Shown here one piece after another: positions 1 to 9,233 of a DNA stretch of 64,000 nucleotides. The DNA is taken from NCBI RefSeq assembly GCF_001276715.1, contig NZ_LIUQ01000028.1, forward strand, positions 1 through 64,000, given 5' to 3'. The number at the start of each line of letters is the position of its first letter. Within the stretch, counting starts at the first letter, position 1. This DNA comes from Planktothricoides sp. SR001 (GTDB lineage Bacteria; Cyanobacteriota; Cyanobacteriia; Cyanobacteriales; Laspinemataceae). Under the pieces are notes generated by a model. The model was not told the origin of the DNA. It saw only the letters and a program-made list of their open reading frames with translations, and did not search any database. Position numbers and translations under genes: made by a program.

Positions 1-272
1 AAAGCAGTAGAAGAATCAAAAATTTTCCCCGGTTCGCCGCAATTGCGCCACCATAGATACAACTCTCCAGAAATATTGCTATTACGTTCTCCGGTTTGCC
101 AGCCAGTAGGTGGATTCACGATTAATTCTCCTTGCGCGGTTCGTTCTAGTTGTAAATCTTGATTAGCTATTGCCAGGGCAGCAAATTGTTCTTGGGTGAC
201 ATAAAGCCCAATGGTTTTTGGTAACTGAAGCGATAGAGTTTCGCTGTTTGGTTTTACGGGTGCTTGTACCAT
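1..272 (-). CDS. Uma2-family (DUF820) endonuclease-like protein, N-terminal part
   Basis: About 90 residues are readable and the gene runs off the left edge. The start ATG at 272 has an AGGAG ribosome site about 8 nt upstream. The sequence reads LPKTIGLYVTQEQFAALA, then NPPTGWQTGERNSNISGELY, then WWRNCGEPGKIFDSSTA. This is the usual Uma2 layout: a short leader, the NPPTG-type turn, then the start of the PD-(D/E)XK-like fold. The catalytic part lies outside the window. Uma2 genes are highly multiplied in cyanobacteria and their role is poorly known; many appear linked to mobile DNA. Family assignment is fairly sure, function is not. Confidence 0.8.
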   Translation of the reverse strand, partial: MVQAPVKPNSETLSLQLPKTIGLYVTQEQFAALAIANQDLQLERTAQGELIVNPPTGWQTGERNSNISGELYLWWRNCGEPGKIFDSSTA

Positions 273-609
273 TTTGATCTCCTATATAATAGAGATGGAG
301 AGGATGGATATTGCTGATTAATTAACCAATTATATCAAATTTTTGATTCTGATGAGAGCGATCGCGCAATTAATCGCTCAATTACCAGAATTTATCGGCA
401 GCCGAATCGATCTAGAGGAAATATCCAGAATTTATGGTTATAATCCAGAAAAGCGGGCTGCCCAAAAAACTCAGAAATCGGTTGTTTAGGCTTCTTTGTG
501 TTCTTTGTGTCTTTGTGGTTATGCCAACCTGCAAAAAATTTTTACGCGATCGCGCCAAAAATCAGCCTCTTTAGTGGTAAACTTCTTTTGGCTATTTGTT
601 TAAAGAACT
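273..609. other. intergenic region with a dispersed repeat motif
   Basis: This 337-bp stretch between the Uma2 gene and the TPR gene contains one short open frame (352-489). It also carries a copy of the common cyanobacterial dispersed motif related to AACCACAAAGACACAAAG, seen here inverted around 491-520, and two HIP1-type sites. I see no RNA gene and no convincing promoter. Confidence 0.5.
352..489 (+). CDS. possible 45-residue small protein, unrecognised
   Basis: The frame starts with ATG at 352 and ends with TAG at 487, giving a basic, helical-looking peptide (LIAQLPEFIGSRIDLEEISR and a Lys/Arg-rich tail). There is no clear ribosome site upstream. It may be a remnant of a larger gene's N-terminus rather than a functional peptide. 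I do not recognise a family; only the composition suggests coding. Confidence 0.25.
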   Translation: MRAIAQLIAQLPEFIGSRIDLEEISRIYGYNPEKRAAQKTQKSVV

Positions 610-3360
610 ATGGTAAACCTCAGCGAAACTCCTGCAACCAGCCCTGACAGCATAGCTTCCCGTATCGCCCAACTAAATCAACTGGCAGAACTCCATTTAA
701 ATGCTGGTCAACTCGACCAAGCACAAGCTTATTGTCAACAAGCTTTGAACCTTGACCCCAACTGCCCCAGCACTTGCAAAACGGCGGGGAATATTTGCCG
801 AGTCCTGGGTCAGGTGGAAGTGGCAAAACGCTGGTATCATCGCGCTATAGAATTAGATCCAAAGATGGCGGAAGCATTAGCCAATTTAGGGACGATTTAC
901 GCTGAGGCGAAGCAGTGGCAGCAAGCGGTGAATTATTACCAACAAGCAATTAAAGTTAAACCAGATTTTGCCGGGGTTTATCGCAATTTAGCCAAAGTTT
1001 GGACGATCCTCAACCAAGCAGCATCAGCGGCTAACTGCTGGTATCGGGCTTATGAGTTAGAACCCACTGGTGTAACCGCAGCACAATATTTTGAGGTGGG
1101 AAATAATTTACTCAAAGCAGGGCAAGGGACTGAGGCGATCGCCTGTTACAAAAATGCAATTAAATTGAATCCCAATTGGGCAGAGGCTTATCAAAATTTA
1201 GCGGCGGCTTTGCAGCGATCGGGTGCTTTAGAGGAGGCGACAATTTGTTATCGTCAAGCCATTGCATTAAAGGCGAAAAAGACACAAACTACACCAACTC
1301 CAGAGGATACTTTAGCGGCGGCTAGTCAAGGTTTTTTTCAGGTCAATGGGTACGCCGATCCCCAGGATACTTTATCGGGTAGTTTATCGGTGCAAGGTAA
1401 AAAAAATACTGCTAATAATGCCGCTAACGACGCATCTTCTATATTTGACGTCAATGACTATCTTGAACTAGCAAAAAGTTATGCCGATCGCCGACAATGG
1501 CAAAAAGTAATTTCTCTTTGCCAAAAAGCCTTATCTGTAGCACCAAATAATGCTTATGCCTATAAATTACTAGGTAATGCTTTCCAGGGTTTAGGGAATA
1601 TTCAGTCCGCGATGCAATCTTATGAGAAAGCTATTGCCCTGAAACCACAATTTGCTGAGGCATTGGCGAATTTGGGCAGTATTTATGGACAGCAAAAGCA
1701 GTTTGAGAAGGCTATTTCTTGCTACCAAAAAGCGATTAATCTTAAACCCAAGGTGGCAGGGTTTTATCGCAACTTAGCCAAGATTTTTGCAGAACGTTCC
1801 GGCAAGTCCGACCCACAGATGAGTCCGCAAATTGCCGAATGTTGGTATCGCGCTTACGAGTTAGAACCGGCAAAGGCTAAACCGGAAGAACATTTTAATT
1901 TAGGCAATATTTTATTAAAACAAGGTCAGCGGGAAAAGGCGATCGCCTGTTATGGTCGAGCGATTCAACTGAACCCGAATTTAGCAGCAGCTTATCATAA
2001 TTTAGGGGAAGTTTTGAGTGAAACAGGGCAGTCCCAAGAGGCGATTACTTGTTATCGTCGCGCTATTGAATTAAATCCAAAATTAATCGATTGTTGCTAT
2101 AAATTAGGTCAAGAATTGGCCAAGCAAGGAGAATGGCAAGAAGCCCTGGCTTGCTATCGCACCCTGATTTCAGTTGAGCCGAAATTTGCGCCAGCTTATC
2201 AGAAGATTGCTGAAATATTAGTGAAACAAAATGAGTTGGATGCAGCAGCAGCAGTTTATACTAAGGTGCTGGAGTTGCAGCCGGATAACGGAGAAACTTG
2301 TCGCCAGTTAGGGGATATTTTTGCTAAACAACTGAAGTGGCAGGATGCGGTTAAGGTTTATGGGCGAGCTATTCAGTTAAATCCGCAAAATTCTGACGCT
2401 TATAATTATTTAGGATATGCTCTGATTCAATTACAACGGTGGGAAGAATCGGTGGCGGTTTTGGAGAGAGCGATCGCCCTAAAACCAGATTTTCACTCAT
2501 GCCATAATTTTGGCGGGGCTTTAGTCCAACTGAAACGCTGGGGGCAAGCATTACCCGCATACCGTCAGGCTTTGCAACTGAATCCTTCCTCTGCCCTAAC
2601 CCACCAAAGTTTGGGGGATGTGCTGATGAAATTGCAACGGTGGGATGAAGCGGAAAAAGCTTATAGTCAAGCGGTGGAACTTCAGCCAGATTTAGCGGGG
2701 ATTTGTTCCAGAATAGCCGATGCTTTGCGAGAACGGGCTATGTCCGATTTAGCTAAAGCTTTGGGCTGGTATCATCGGGCAATTCAAGAGCAACCAGGGG
2801 ATTTACAAAATTATCACAAGGCTTTAGAAATTCAGCCGGATAATGCCCAGCTTTATGTGCAGTTGGCGAATGCTTTAGCCCAGCAGGGAAACTCTAATGG
2901 GGCGATCGTCTTTTATCAGATGGCGTTGCAGTTGCAGCCGGATGATGCAGAGGTTTATGTTCAGCTAGGGCAAAGTTTAGAAAAGCTGCAAAATTTAGAT
3001 GGAGCAATTCAGTGCTATCAAAAATGCATTCAGATAAAACCTGATTTTTTCTGGGGTCAATTTCACCTAGCAGAAGCATTCAAAAAACAGGGAAATATTA
3101 ATGAAGCGATCGCCAGCTTTCGCAAATCTATAGATCCAGATCCGAATTATCTTGCTTGTTGTTGGTCTTATGGCAACATGGCAGATTTATTAAGCAAACA
3201 AGGTTTCATGGACGAAGCAATTGCAGCTTATCGAAAAGCTATTACGTTAAAACCAGACTTCCCTCTCTTCTACAAAAATCTAGGTAATTTGTTGGCTGAA
3301 ATTGGTCGCATAAACGAGGCAAGCACCTGTTATAGACAAGTGACTCGCCTCGAAGCTTAA
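610..3360 (+). CDS. large TPR-repeat protein
   Basis: A 916-residue protein built almost wholly from 34-residue tetratricopeptide repeats of the pattern A..Y..A....P....A...LG..L...G....A...Y..AI.L.P. A first block covers about residues 19-230. A low-complexity linker rich in T, N, A and S follows (about 230-285), then a second block to the C-terminus. There is no signal peptide, membrane segment or catalytic domain. In cyanobacteria such proteins often sit next to glycosyltransferase and sulfotransferase clusters, where TPR domains serve as protein-binding scaffolds; here it points convergently towards the glycosyltransferase at 3387-5618. TPR identity is certain; the partner is not known. 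Confidence 0.93.
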   Translation: MVNLSETPATSPDSIASRIAQLNQLAELHLNAGQLDQAQAYCQQALNLDPNCPSTCKTAGNICRVLGQVEVAKRWYHRAIELDPKMAEALANLGTIYAEAKQWQQAVNYYQQAIKVKPDFAGVYRNLAKVWTILNQAASAANCWYRAYELEPTGVTAAQYFEVGNNLLKAGQGTEAIACYKNAIKLNPNWAEAYQNLAAALQRSGALEEATICYRQAIALKAKKTQTTPTPEDTLAAASQGFFQVNGYADPQDTLSGSLSVQGKKNTANNAANDASSIFDVNDYLELAKSYADRRQWQKVISLCQKALSVAPNNAYAYKLLGNAFQGLGNIQSAMQSYEKAIALKPQFAEALANLGSIYGQQKQFEKAISCYQKAINLKPKVAGFYRNLAKIFAERSGKSDPQMSPQIAECWYRAYELEPAKAKPEEHFNLGNILLKQGQREKAIACYGRAIQLNPNLAAAYHNLGEVLSETGQSQEAITCYRRAIELNPKLIDCCYKLGQELAKQGEWQEALACYRTLISVEPKFAPAYQKIAEILVKQNELDAAAAVYTKVLELQPDNGETCRQLGDIFAKQLKWQDAVKVYGRAIQLNPQNSDAYNYLGYALIQLQRWEESVAVLERAIALKPDFHSCHNFGGALVQLKRWGQALPAYRQALQLNPSSALTHQSLGDVLMKLQRWDEAEKAYSQAVELQPDLAGICSRIADALRERAMSDLAKALGWYHRAIQEQPGDLQNYHKALEIQPDNAQLYVQLANALAQQGNSNGAIVFYQMALQLQPDDAEVYVQLGQSLEKLQNLDGAIQCYQKCIQIKPDFFWGQFHLAEAFKKQGNINEAIASFRKSIDPDPNYLACCWSYGNMADLLSKQGFMDEAIAAYRKAITLKPDFPLFYKNLGNLLAEIGRINEASTCYRQVTRLEA

Positions 3361-3386
3361 TAACTGCTAATTGTCAATAAAAATAT

Positions 3387-5618
3387 TCAGCGAGTCGAAA
3401 GAGAAGATTGGTATTCGAGCAGCTCTCGCTGGATTTGTTGAGCTGCTTGCATCCAAGCTTGAGCTTTCGGATCAAGCGAACCAGTAGCAGACTGAAGTTT
3501 TTCCATGTGATTCGGTCTGGTGACATTCATGCGTCTAATTTCTTGGAGACGATTTTCAATTGTTTGTCCCACAGTTTTTGGGTTTAAAAGAGATTTAATT
3601 TCACGGGATGCTCGTTCGCCAATTTCTTTGGCAATTTTTTGGTGATCGAATACATACTTCATTAATTCTGCTGCACGATTAATATCTGGATCCGCCCAAA
3701 CATTACCTTTTTCATAAGGACCATAATCGCGATCGAGAGTTAATAAATCGTATGGAACTAGAAAACTGTTACCAACATTCATAAATTCGAGATTTCCCGA
3801 GTATCCAGTGGCGATCGCGGGTTTACCATAAAACATTGCTTCTGCCAGGGTCAGTCCAAAACCCTCAGAACGGTGTAGCGACACATAGCAGTCACAGTTA
3901 TAAACCAAAGCATTGAGTTCAGGTCTGGATAAATATCCATCTATCAGTCGGATAGAGGAACAACTTTTCGTTACTTTTTGTAAAACCCGTAATTGTTCTG
4001 GAAAATATTGACTGTTAGAAAACTTGATCGTGAGCAAAACTTTGTCATTATCCGAACCAAAGGCTCGTTTAAATGCCTCAATAGTAGTCAATGGGTTTTT
4101 GCGATCGAAGACACTTAAAAAGTCAAAAATGAATAGAAAAATAAATCTATCTTTAGGCAAATGCAGTTCTTCTCGACTGATAGAAGGTTGAGGCATTGCC
4201 ACACTATTGATTACTTTAATTACGGGAATTGGCGAAACTTTGGAAATTGCTTCAGCCGCATAATTGCTACCCGTCCATATTTCATCAAAAAACTGAAAGG
4301 CGGGCTTCCATTTTTCTGGAAATATCGGAACTTCCCAATACCAGACACCTATGTTATAGCGATTTTGTAAATATTTGCGACCGAAATCAGATTGGGCAAA
4401 TCCACTGACTGAATCGGCATTTATATGAAGCAAATTAATGGGATATGGGTTTTCTTGGCTGAACTTTTGGTATTCTAAATCTAAGTTACGTTGAAAATCG
4501 GGGGTTAAATTAGTGATAGAAAAAGGGATATCAGCAGCTTCTATGGATCTTATATTTGCTCTAGCCGCTTCTCCGACACCAAACTCTCCATTCACATAAC
4601 CGAGAATATTGATTCCATAAGGAAACTGGATGGGGTTCTGGATTATTAAATTTTCAGGGGGTCGATCTTGAATTGGGGTTGATTTTACTGACGGTTGAGG
4701 ATAATAAGCATTGGGAAAATTTCGGAAGCTATCCCAACCATTGGCTTTAAGCCGCTCTCGATAGCCTTCAAACAAAGGTTTTAGTTGGGGTAAATCGGAG
4801 AAGGTAAACCTATTTTGATGCTTGGAAATGATATCCGGCTTGTCTGGATCGTATCCACTGAAGTGAAAGAAGTTCAGTGGAACTCCATTAACGATATATG
4901 TACGATCAATATATTCCGGACAGCGATTGGATAAATCCCAGTAGGCTGCATTAATTCCGGGATGGCGACTAATATAGACATGATCGAAACGACTCGGCAC
5001 GTAATCAATCCAATTCTGATCGACGTGCATCCCTTGTTCGGGTTCCATATAGCAATATTTGACTAATTTGCTATGCCACCAGCTTAAGAGCTTCTCGACT
5101 TCGGTATGTTTGCGGAGACCGATAAAGCCTAGATTGTAAATGCCAGCTTGCATGATGGCAATTTCGTTGGGATAACATTCGTCATCAATAGGAGCTAATA
5201 AATGAGGGGTGAGAATAATGCGATCGCGATCGAGCTTCTTCCAAATTTCATCTTCAACAGATTGGTAAAAATAAATATCCGGGTCAAAGTAGCAAATTTT
5301 ATTATATTTGTAGCGATCAAAAAGATATTGAAGGAAAAATGGCTTGACCGCAGTACAGAGTTCTATAATTTTATAGCGGTTGACCATTGATTTTAACTCA
5401 GGAATATCCAGATCCTTCAGTTCAATGGTCGTAAACTGCTCTTGAAGCGGGTCAAAATATCCATCTATTTTATCTACAAGCAAGACGAAGACTTGACCTT
5501 CTGGATGATGCTCTAAAAATGACTCAGTTAAGCACCGAGCTTGAGGTAAATAATTTTTCGCAACAATCGTACAGATTACAGTTTGATCGGGATGGCTTTT
5601 GTAGATTTGATTGTTCAT
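3387..5618 (-). CDS. two-domain glycosyltransferase (GT-A-like plus GT4)
   Basis: 743 residues. The N-terminal part (about 1-290) looks like a GT-A nucleotide-sugar transferase: an opening beta strand VICTIVAKNYLPQARCL and a DxD-like FDPD at 111-114. The C-terminal part (about 330-690) is a GT-B enzyme of family GT4, with the EX7E-type donor-binding signature SEGFGLTLAEAM near residues 578-590. Such tandem enzymes add two sugars in succession in glycan or glycolipid assembly. The tail is helical (AQQIQRELLEYQSSL). It is the last gene of the long minus-strand cluster and starts 59 nt after the sulfotransferase at 5678-6451. Donor and acceptor are unknown. Confidence 0.88.
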   Translation of the reverse strand: MNNQIYKSHPDQTVICTIVAKNYLPQARCLTESFLEHHPEGQVFVLLVDKIDGYFDPLQEQFTTIELKDLDIPELKSMVNRYKIIELCTAVKPFFLQYLFDRYKYNKICYFDPDIYFYQSVEDEIWKKLDRDRIILTPHLLAPIDDECYPNEIAIMQAGIYNLGFIGLRKHTEVEKLLSWWHSKLVKYCYMEPEQGMHVDQNWIDYVPSRFDHVYISRHPGINAAYWDLSNRCPEYIDRTYIVNGVPLNFFHFSGYDPDKPDIISKHQNRFTFSDLPQLKPLFEGYRERLKANGWDSFRNFPNAYYPQPSVKSTPIQDRPPENLIIQNPIQFPYGINILGYVNGEFGVGEAARANIRSIEAADIPFSITNLTPDFQRNLDLEYQKFSQENPYPINLLHINADSVSGFAQSDFGRKYLQNRYNIGVWYWEVPIFPEKWKPAFQFFDEIWTGSNYAAEAISKVSPIPVIKVINSVAMPQPSISREELHLPKDRFIFLFIFDFLSVFDRKNPLTTIEAFKRAFGSDNDKVLLTIKFSNSQYFPEQLRVLQKVTKSCSSIRLIDGYLSRPELNALVYNCDCYVSLHRSEGFGLTLAEAMFYGKPAIATGYSGNLEFMNVGNSFLVPYDLLTLDRDYGPYEKGNVWADPDINRAAELMKYVFDHQKIAKEIGERASREIKSLLNPKTVGQTIENRLQEIRRMNVTRPNHMEKLQSATGSLDPKAQAWMQAAQQIQRELLEYQSSLSTR

Positions 5619-5677
5619 GCTTACTTTAACTAAAATTTTATCGTTCTATTCTTTATATTTAAAGTGAATCTCTATCT

Positions 5678-6451
5678 CTAGGCAATCAGTTGGATAGTCT
5701 GGATAGAGTGAAGATGTTGCTGGGATGCTTGTAAATAAACTTGATACTGTTGCAGAGAATTGGATAACCCTTTGCGCTTCGCTCTTAGGTTCAGAGCAGC
5801 TTGATAAAGTTCCATATCTGCACTATTGAGAGAAACTATCCTCCCAATTAAGCGCCGATCGCTCAAGATGCTTTTGACCAGATCCTCATAATCAGGATAG
5901 GTATTTCGATTAGAAGGTGTCACCTTGACTTCAGGCCAGTTTAATAGGTTCTGTAGCTCCCGTAAATCTTCTCGAAAGAATTCTTGAATCCCTACGAATT
6001 GAAAATTTTCCAAATTTATTCCTTGACAATAGTATATTGATATGCGATTTTGAGTCTGTTTGCAATTGATAAATTCTTCAAAGCTAATCTGGTTGTTAAC
6101 TACATATTTATGAAAATCAGTTGAATTTGGATGGTCAGTAGGAAAAGTCAGCCAAAAATAATACGCTGAAATTAAATAATTTATTGGATTCCTCAGCCAA
6201 ACTATTATTTTAGCGTTGGGGTATGCCTTTTGATATTTTATGGCGGGGAAGTGTCCATGAATCACTTTAGTTTTGGAGGTAATTTTATCTTGTAAAACCT
6301 CTACAGGTAAAGATTCGTAATCATAAAAAATTTGTTCTAGACTATAAATTTGCGGTAAAATAATGTGACCAAAGGTTACGCCAGCAGTTTTAGGCACATG
6401 AACGGAGATTATTTCTACACTGTCGGAAGCTGAAGCAGTAGAATTATCCAT
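5678..6451 (-). CDS. sulfotransferase of the carbohydrate sulfotransferase type
   Basis: 257 residues. The phosphosulfate-binding loop is at 18-26 (VHVPKTAGV), with the PKTAG form typical of the heparan-sulfate 2-O-sulfotransferase-like (Sulfotransfer_2) group. The 3'-phosphate site is IIVWLRNPINYLISAYY. These enzymes move sulfate from PAPS to a sugar hydroxyl and act in the cytoplasm in bacteria. The tail (SLQQYQVYLQASQQHLHSIQ) weakly resembles the helical tag found on other proteins of this cluster. It is codirectional with the neighbouring glycosyltransferase, which suggests sulfation of the same glycan. Family is confident, acceptor unknown. Confidence 0.85.
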   Translation of the reverse strand: MDNSTASASDSVEIISVHVPKTAGVTFGHIILPQIYSLEQIFYDYESLPVEVLQDKITSKTKVIHGHFPAIKYQKAYPNAKIIVWLRNPINYLISAYYFWLTFPTDHPNSTDFHKYVVNNQISFEEFINCKQTQNRISIYYCQGINLENFQFVGIQEFFREDLRELQNLLNWPEVKVTPSNRNTYPDYEDLVKSILSDRRLIGRIVSLNSADMELYQAALNLRAKRKGLSNSLQQYQVYLQASQQHLHSIQTIQLIA

Positions 6452-6503
6452 CTTGAAAACTCCTTAAATGATTGTTTCTTGTCAAATACCGGATTGATCC
6501 CCC

Positions 6504-6524
6504 AGCCCCCTTTTTAAGAGGGGC
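6504..6524. repeat. short palindromic intergenic repeat
   Basis: An AGCCCC / GGGGCT inverted repeat surrounds a T-rich loop, followed on the plus strand by TTTTT. The flanking genes are on the minus strand, so the T-run is on the wrong side for them. It resembles the GC-armed palindromes scattered through cyanobacterial genomes, and I do not call it a terminator. Confidence 0.45.
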
Positions 6525-6577
6525 TTTTTAGCTTGGAAAAGCAAGAAGTCTATTGTTTCTTGTAAAAACAGAATCTT

Positions 6578-8665
6578 CTATTTAATAGCAATCAGGGATT
6601 TAGCTGCGGTTAGGCGACGCACGAGTTGTTGCCATTCGGCTAAGTTGGTCAATTCCTGAATATCGAGATGATAGCCACTCTCTGAAGAAAATCTAGAAAA
6701 ATTTTCTAGCCAGTTGAGGATGGTTTCCGTTCGGGATAAAGACGTGAATTTTAACGACTGTTGCAAGCAATGAGCCATCTTGTTCATATCGCCATTTCTA
6801 TATGCTTGCCAACCATCCCACAATAGGAGATTGTACTGCATATGTGGCTCATTCTCGGCAGTTCTGGCGAGAGTATCTTCAAGCCTCGATCGCTCGACTT
6901 CAGTTTTATAGCGTTCTAACTCGCTACGAGTCTCTTCCAGTTGAGACAGCGATCGCTCTAAGGCACTTTCTGTTTGTTGGAGGTGAGATTGATATTCTGT
7001 CAGCATTGCCTCCGTTTGATAGAGTTGAGTTTGAACGGCTTCGAGTTTTGAGCGAGTTTGGGCAAGTTCAGATTTAGCCTGTTGTTCTTCTTGTTTGATT
7101 TGCTGCTGCTGGGACTGCGATCGCTCTAATTCCTCCTGAACTTGGTGTAGCTGAGACTGAGACTGCTGCAACTCCTGGGTTTTCTGCTGCAATTGAGTCA
7201 CGGATTGTTCTAAAACTGCCTCAGTTTCATGGAGTTGAGCCTGAGACTGTTCTAAAACTTCCTCAGTTTGGTGCAGTTGGGACTGAGTTTGCCCTAATTT
7301 TTCCTCAGTTTGGTGCAGTTGGGACTGAGTTTGCCCTAATTTTTCCTCAGTTTGGTGCAGTTGGGACTGGGTTTGCCCCAATTCCGCCTCAGTTTGGTGC
7401 AGTTGCCCTTGAGTTTTTTCTAACTCTTCGATTTTTTGATGCAGTTGAGTTTGAGATTGTTCTAACAGAGTTTCTACTTGCTGGAGGTGAGATTGATATT
7501 GTGACAGCATTGCCTCCGTTTGATAGAGTTGAGTTTGACGTTCTTCAAGCTGAGACTGAGTTTGCCCCAATTCCGCCTCAGTTTGGTGCAGTTGGGACTG
7601 AGTTTGCCCTAATTCCTCTTGAGTTTGATGCAGTTGGGACTGAGTTTGCCCCAATTCCGCCTCAGTTTGGTGCAGTTGAGACTGAGTTTGCCCCAATTTT
7701 TCCTCAGTTTGGTGCAGTTGGGACTGAGTTTGCCCCAATTCCTCCTGAGTTTGATGCAGTTGAGACTGAGTTTGCCCCAATTCCTGCTGCAACTTTTGAT
7801 TTTCTCCCTGAAGATTGCCAACCTTTACCCAATCTTGAAACGCCCAAACTCTATAAGGAGAAGACTTCAGCTTTTCTTGCCAGGAAGTATCGGGTGCATC
7901 GGTTAGTTGCCATGCACGGGCTTCGAGTTCTTGATAGAGGGCGATCGCTTCTGGGTAATAATGGTTAATCAGGCTGGCTCGATGCCCTTCTGAGTTTTGT
8001 CGATGTAATAAACTTGGCTGATAAATCGTTGGATTAGGAATCGATAAATTAATCCTAAACTTTTGATTTAAGGCATCAATAAATGGCTGAGTATGCTGCA
8101 AAAAATTGTTCAGACTGACTAAAAAGCAACGCTGGGGAAAAGAATTGGAAAAATTTAATATTTTCTGATTGTAATGGAGCCAAAACTTAATAGCCAGTTC
8201 TGGCTGTTCTTGAAAAATTGCATAGGGTTGCCCTTTTCGGTAGAGAGAACTAACCACTTCCCAAGGATAGCGAAACAGCAGCAAAAAATTCGCCTCTGGT
8301 AGCAGATTAGCCCAAAATTCTAAAAATAAGGTTGTGCGGGGGTCTTTCCATCCCCATAATCCGCTGATAGCATTTTGGGCAACTAAATTCTTGGCTTCTT
8401 CTCTATAATAGTCGTCAACCTGAATCTGGTCTTGTAGCGTCCAGCCTTCCTCATTTGCCCCTTGAGATTTGAGAACTTTTTGATGTAGGCTCCAAAAGTC
8501 CAGATTTTCAAAATGACCTTTAATATTTCCTTCAGCCGCACCCATCAACCGCCGTCCAATATGCAGACCCGCGCTCTGTAGTAAAGAAGCAGTTAAGGAA
8601 CTGCCAGAGCGGTGCATACTGGTAATAATTAATACTTGTGAATTTTGGATGTTGTGTTTTTCCAT
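6578..8665 (-). CDS. sulfotransferase with long repeat-built coiled coil
   Basis: The start is taken at the Met that begins MEKHNIQNSQ (8665), because the 35 upstream in-frame codons are encoded by a dispersed AACCCAACAT repeat. The protein has 696 residues. Residues 10-250 are a PAPS-dependent sulfotransferase domain with the loop MHRSGSS at 17-23. Residues about 290-600 are coiled coil, largely tandem copies of a 14-residue unit LGQTQSQLHQTEEE. Residues about 600-696 form a helical module that is also the C-terminus of the GT2 at 9446-10426: both contain a YNxLxW opening and the match SRTETILNW / SRTETVLNW. The coiled coil is a plausible scaffold or oligomerisation rod. Acceptor unknown. 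Confidence 0.85.
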   Translation of the reverse strand: MEKHNIQNSQVLIITSMHRSGSSLTASLLQSAGLHIGRRLMGAAEGNIKGHFENLDFWSLHQKVLKSQGANEEGWTLQDQIQVDDYYREEAKNLVAQNAISGLWGWKDPRTTLFLEFWANLLPEANFLLLFRYPWEVVSSLYRKGQPYAIFQEQPELAIKFWLHYNQKILNFSNSFPQRCFLVSLNNFLQHTQPFIDALNQKFRINLSIPNPTIYQPSLLHRQNSEGHRASLINHYYPEAIALYQELEARAWQLTDAPDTSWQEKLKSSPYRVWAFQDWVKVGNLQGENQKLQQELGQTQSQLHQTQEELGQTQSQLHQTEEKLGQTQSQLHQTEAELGQTQSQLHQTQEELGQTQSQLHQTEAELGQTQSQLEERQTQLYQTEAMLSQYQSHLQQVETLLEQSQTQLHQKIEELEKTQGQLHQTEAELGQTQSQLHQTEEKLGQTQSQLHQTEEKLGQTQSQLHQTEEVLEQSQAQLHETEAVLEQSVTQLQQKTQELQQSQSQLHQVQEELERSQSQQQQIKQEEQQAKSELAQTRSKLEAVQTQLYQTEAMLTEYQSHLQQTESALERSLSQLEETRSELERYKTEVERSRLEDTLARTAENEPHMQYNLLLWDGWQAYRNGDMNKMAHCLQQSLKFTSLSRTETILNWLENFSRFSSESGYHLDIQELTNLAEWQQLVRRLTAAKSLIAIK
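7255..7795. repeat. 42-bp minisatellite inside a coding region
   Basis: Two runs of a 42-bp unit (14 codons, two coiled-coil heptads) lie at about 7255-7400 and 7549-7795, roughly ten copies with few differences. It encodes the LGQTQSQLHQTEEE repeat of the sulfotransferase at 6578-8665. Low divergence suggests recent expansion; copy number is likely to vary between strains. Confidence 0.85.
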
Positions 8666-8667
8666 AT

Positions 8668-8778
8668 TAGTAGGTTGGGTTGAGGTACAAAACCCAACAT
8701 TATTATACAGGTTGGGTTTATTGCTACATAGCTTGATTCGTAGGTTGGGTTGAGGTACGAAACCCAACATTATTATTC
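8668..8778. repeat. two copies of a dispersed GTTGGGTT/AACCCAAC repeat
   Basis: The segment TAGGTTGGGTTGAGGTAC, then A or G, then AAACCCAACATTATT occurs twice, about 70 bp apart. Each copy is itself partly palindromic. The element creates an artificial in-frame extension ahead of the sulfotransferase gene. Confidence 0.75.
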
Positions 8779-8780
8779 AC

Positions 8781-8855
8781 TCACTTAATATCAAGAGGCG
8801 ATCGACCTAAATTGCGAATTTCATCAGGTAAACTGGAGCCAGCAAAAAGTCCATC
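8781..8855 (-). pseudogene. remnant of a GT2 gene
   Basis: On the minus strand the frame reads LFAGSSLPDEIRNLGR and then a stop, bounded upstream by another stop. This matches LFARPNLPDEIRQLAR of the intact GT2 at 9446-10426, with matching DNA around GCGAATTTCATC. It is therefore a leftover of a second GT2-like gene or a duplication, on the far side of the toxin-antitoxin pair. Confidence 0.6.
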
Positions 8856-8900
8856 TTAGCATACAACTTCGGTCATTACGACAACTCATTTACTGATTGA

Positions 8901-9233
8901 TTAAATTAACCCCAGCCAGCCTCGCAATGACTGCTCTAATTGTTTTGCATCTGCATCAGATAACTTGCCGATCGCTTTAATCACCAAGTTCTCATGCACT
9001 GTGTATAAACCTCGCTTGACTGCCGTAGCTACATTTAATCCTGCTGCCGACCAATCAACCAGTGCAAATTCCCCATCAAGCAATGAGACTGTTTTACTTG
9101 TTAGAGGCACAATTAAGATATCTTGAGACGGGTGTGGCGAACTCACCACCACAGCAGGTCTGACCTTTGAACTGGACAAGTCTGAAAACGGATAGCGAAC
9201 CAAAATTATCTCATTTTTTGAGTAACTCGCCAT
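8901..9233 (-). CDS. MazF/PemK-type toxin
   Basis: 110 residues from the Met of MASYSKNEIILVRYPFSD. The features of the PemK/MazF fold are visible: the strand GEIxLVxYPFSD-like opening, the K-x-RPAVVVSS motif, and IVPLTSK. These proteins are usually sequence-specific mRNA endoribonucleases held inactive by a cognate antitoxin. The start overlaps the end of the upstream antitoxin gene by 23 bp, as expected of a type II toxin-antitoxin pair; an in-frame extension to 9266 would overlap more. The pair is embedded in the glycan/NRPS cluster. Confidence 0.85.
   Translation of the reverse strand: MASYSKNEIILVRYPFSDLSSSKVRPAVVVSSPHPSQDILIVPLTSKTVSLLDGEFALVDWSAAGLNVATAVKRGLYTVHENLVIKAIGKLSDADAKQLEQSLRGWLGLI

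Noticed and set aside
7501-7968. Long plus-strand frames of about 95-155 codons
   Set aside because: They are antisense to the coiled-coil repeat of the sulfotransferase gene and repeat with its 42-bp period.
8666-8770. N-terminal extension of the coiled-coil sulfotransferase
   Set aside because: The 35 codons are made by two copies of a dispersed AACCCAACAT repeat; the family start fits the Met at 8665.
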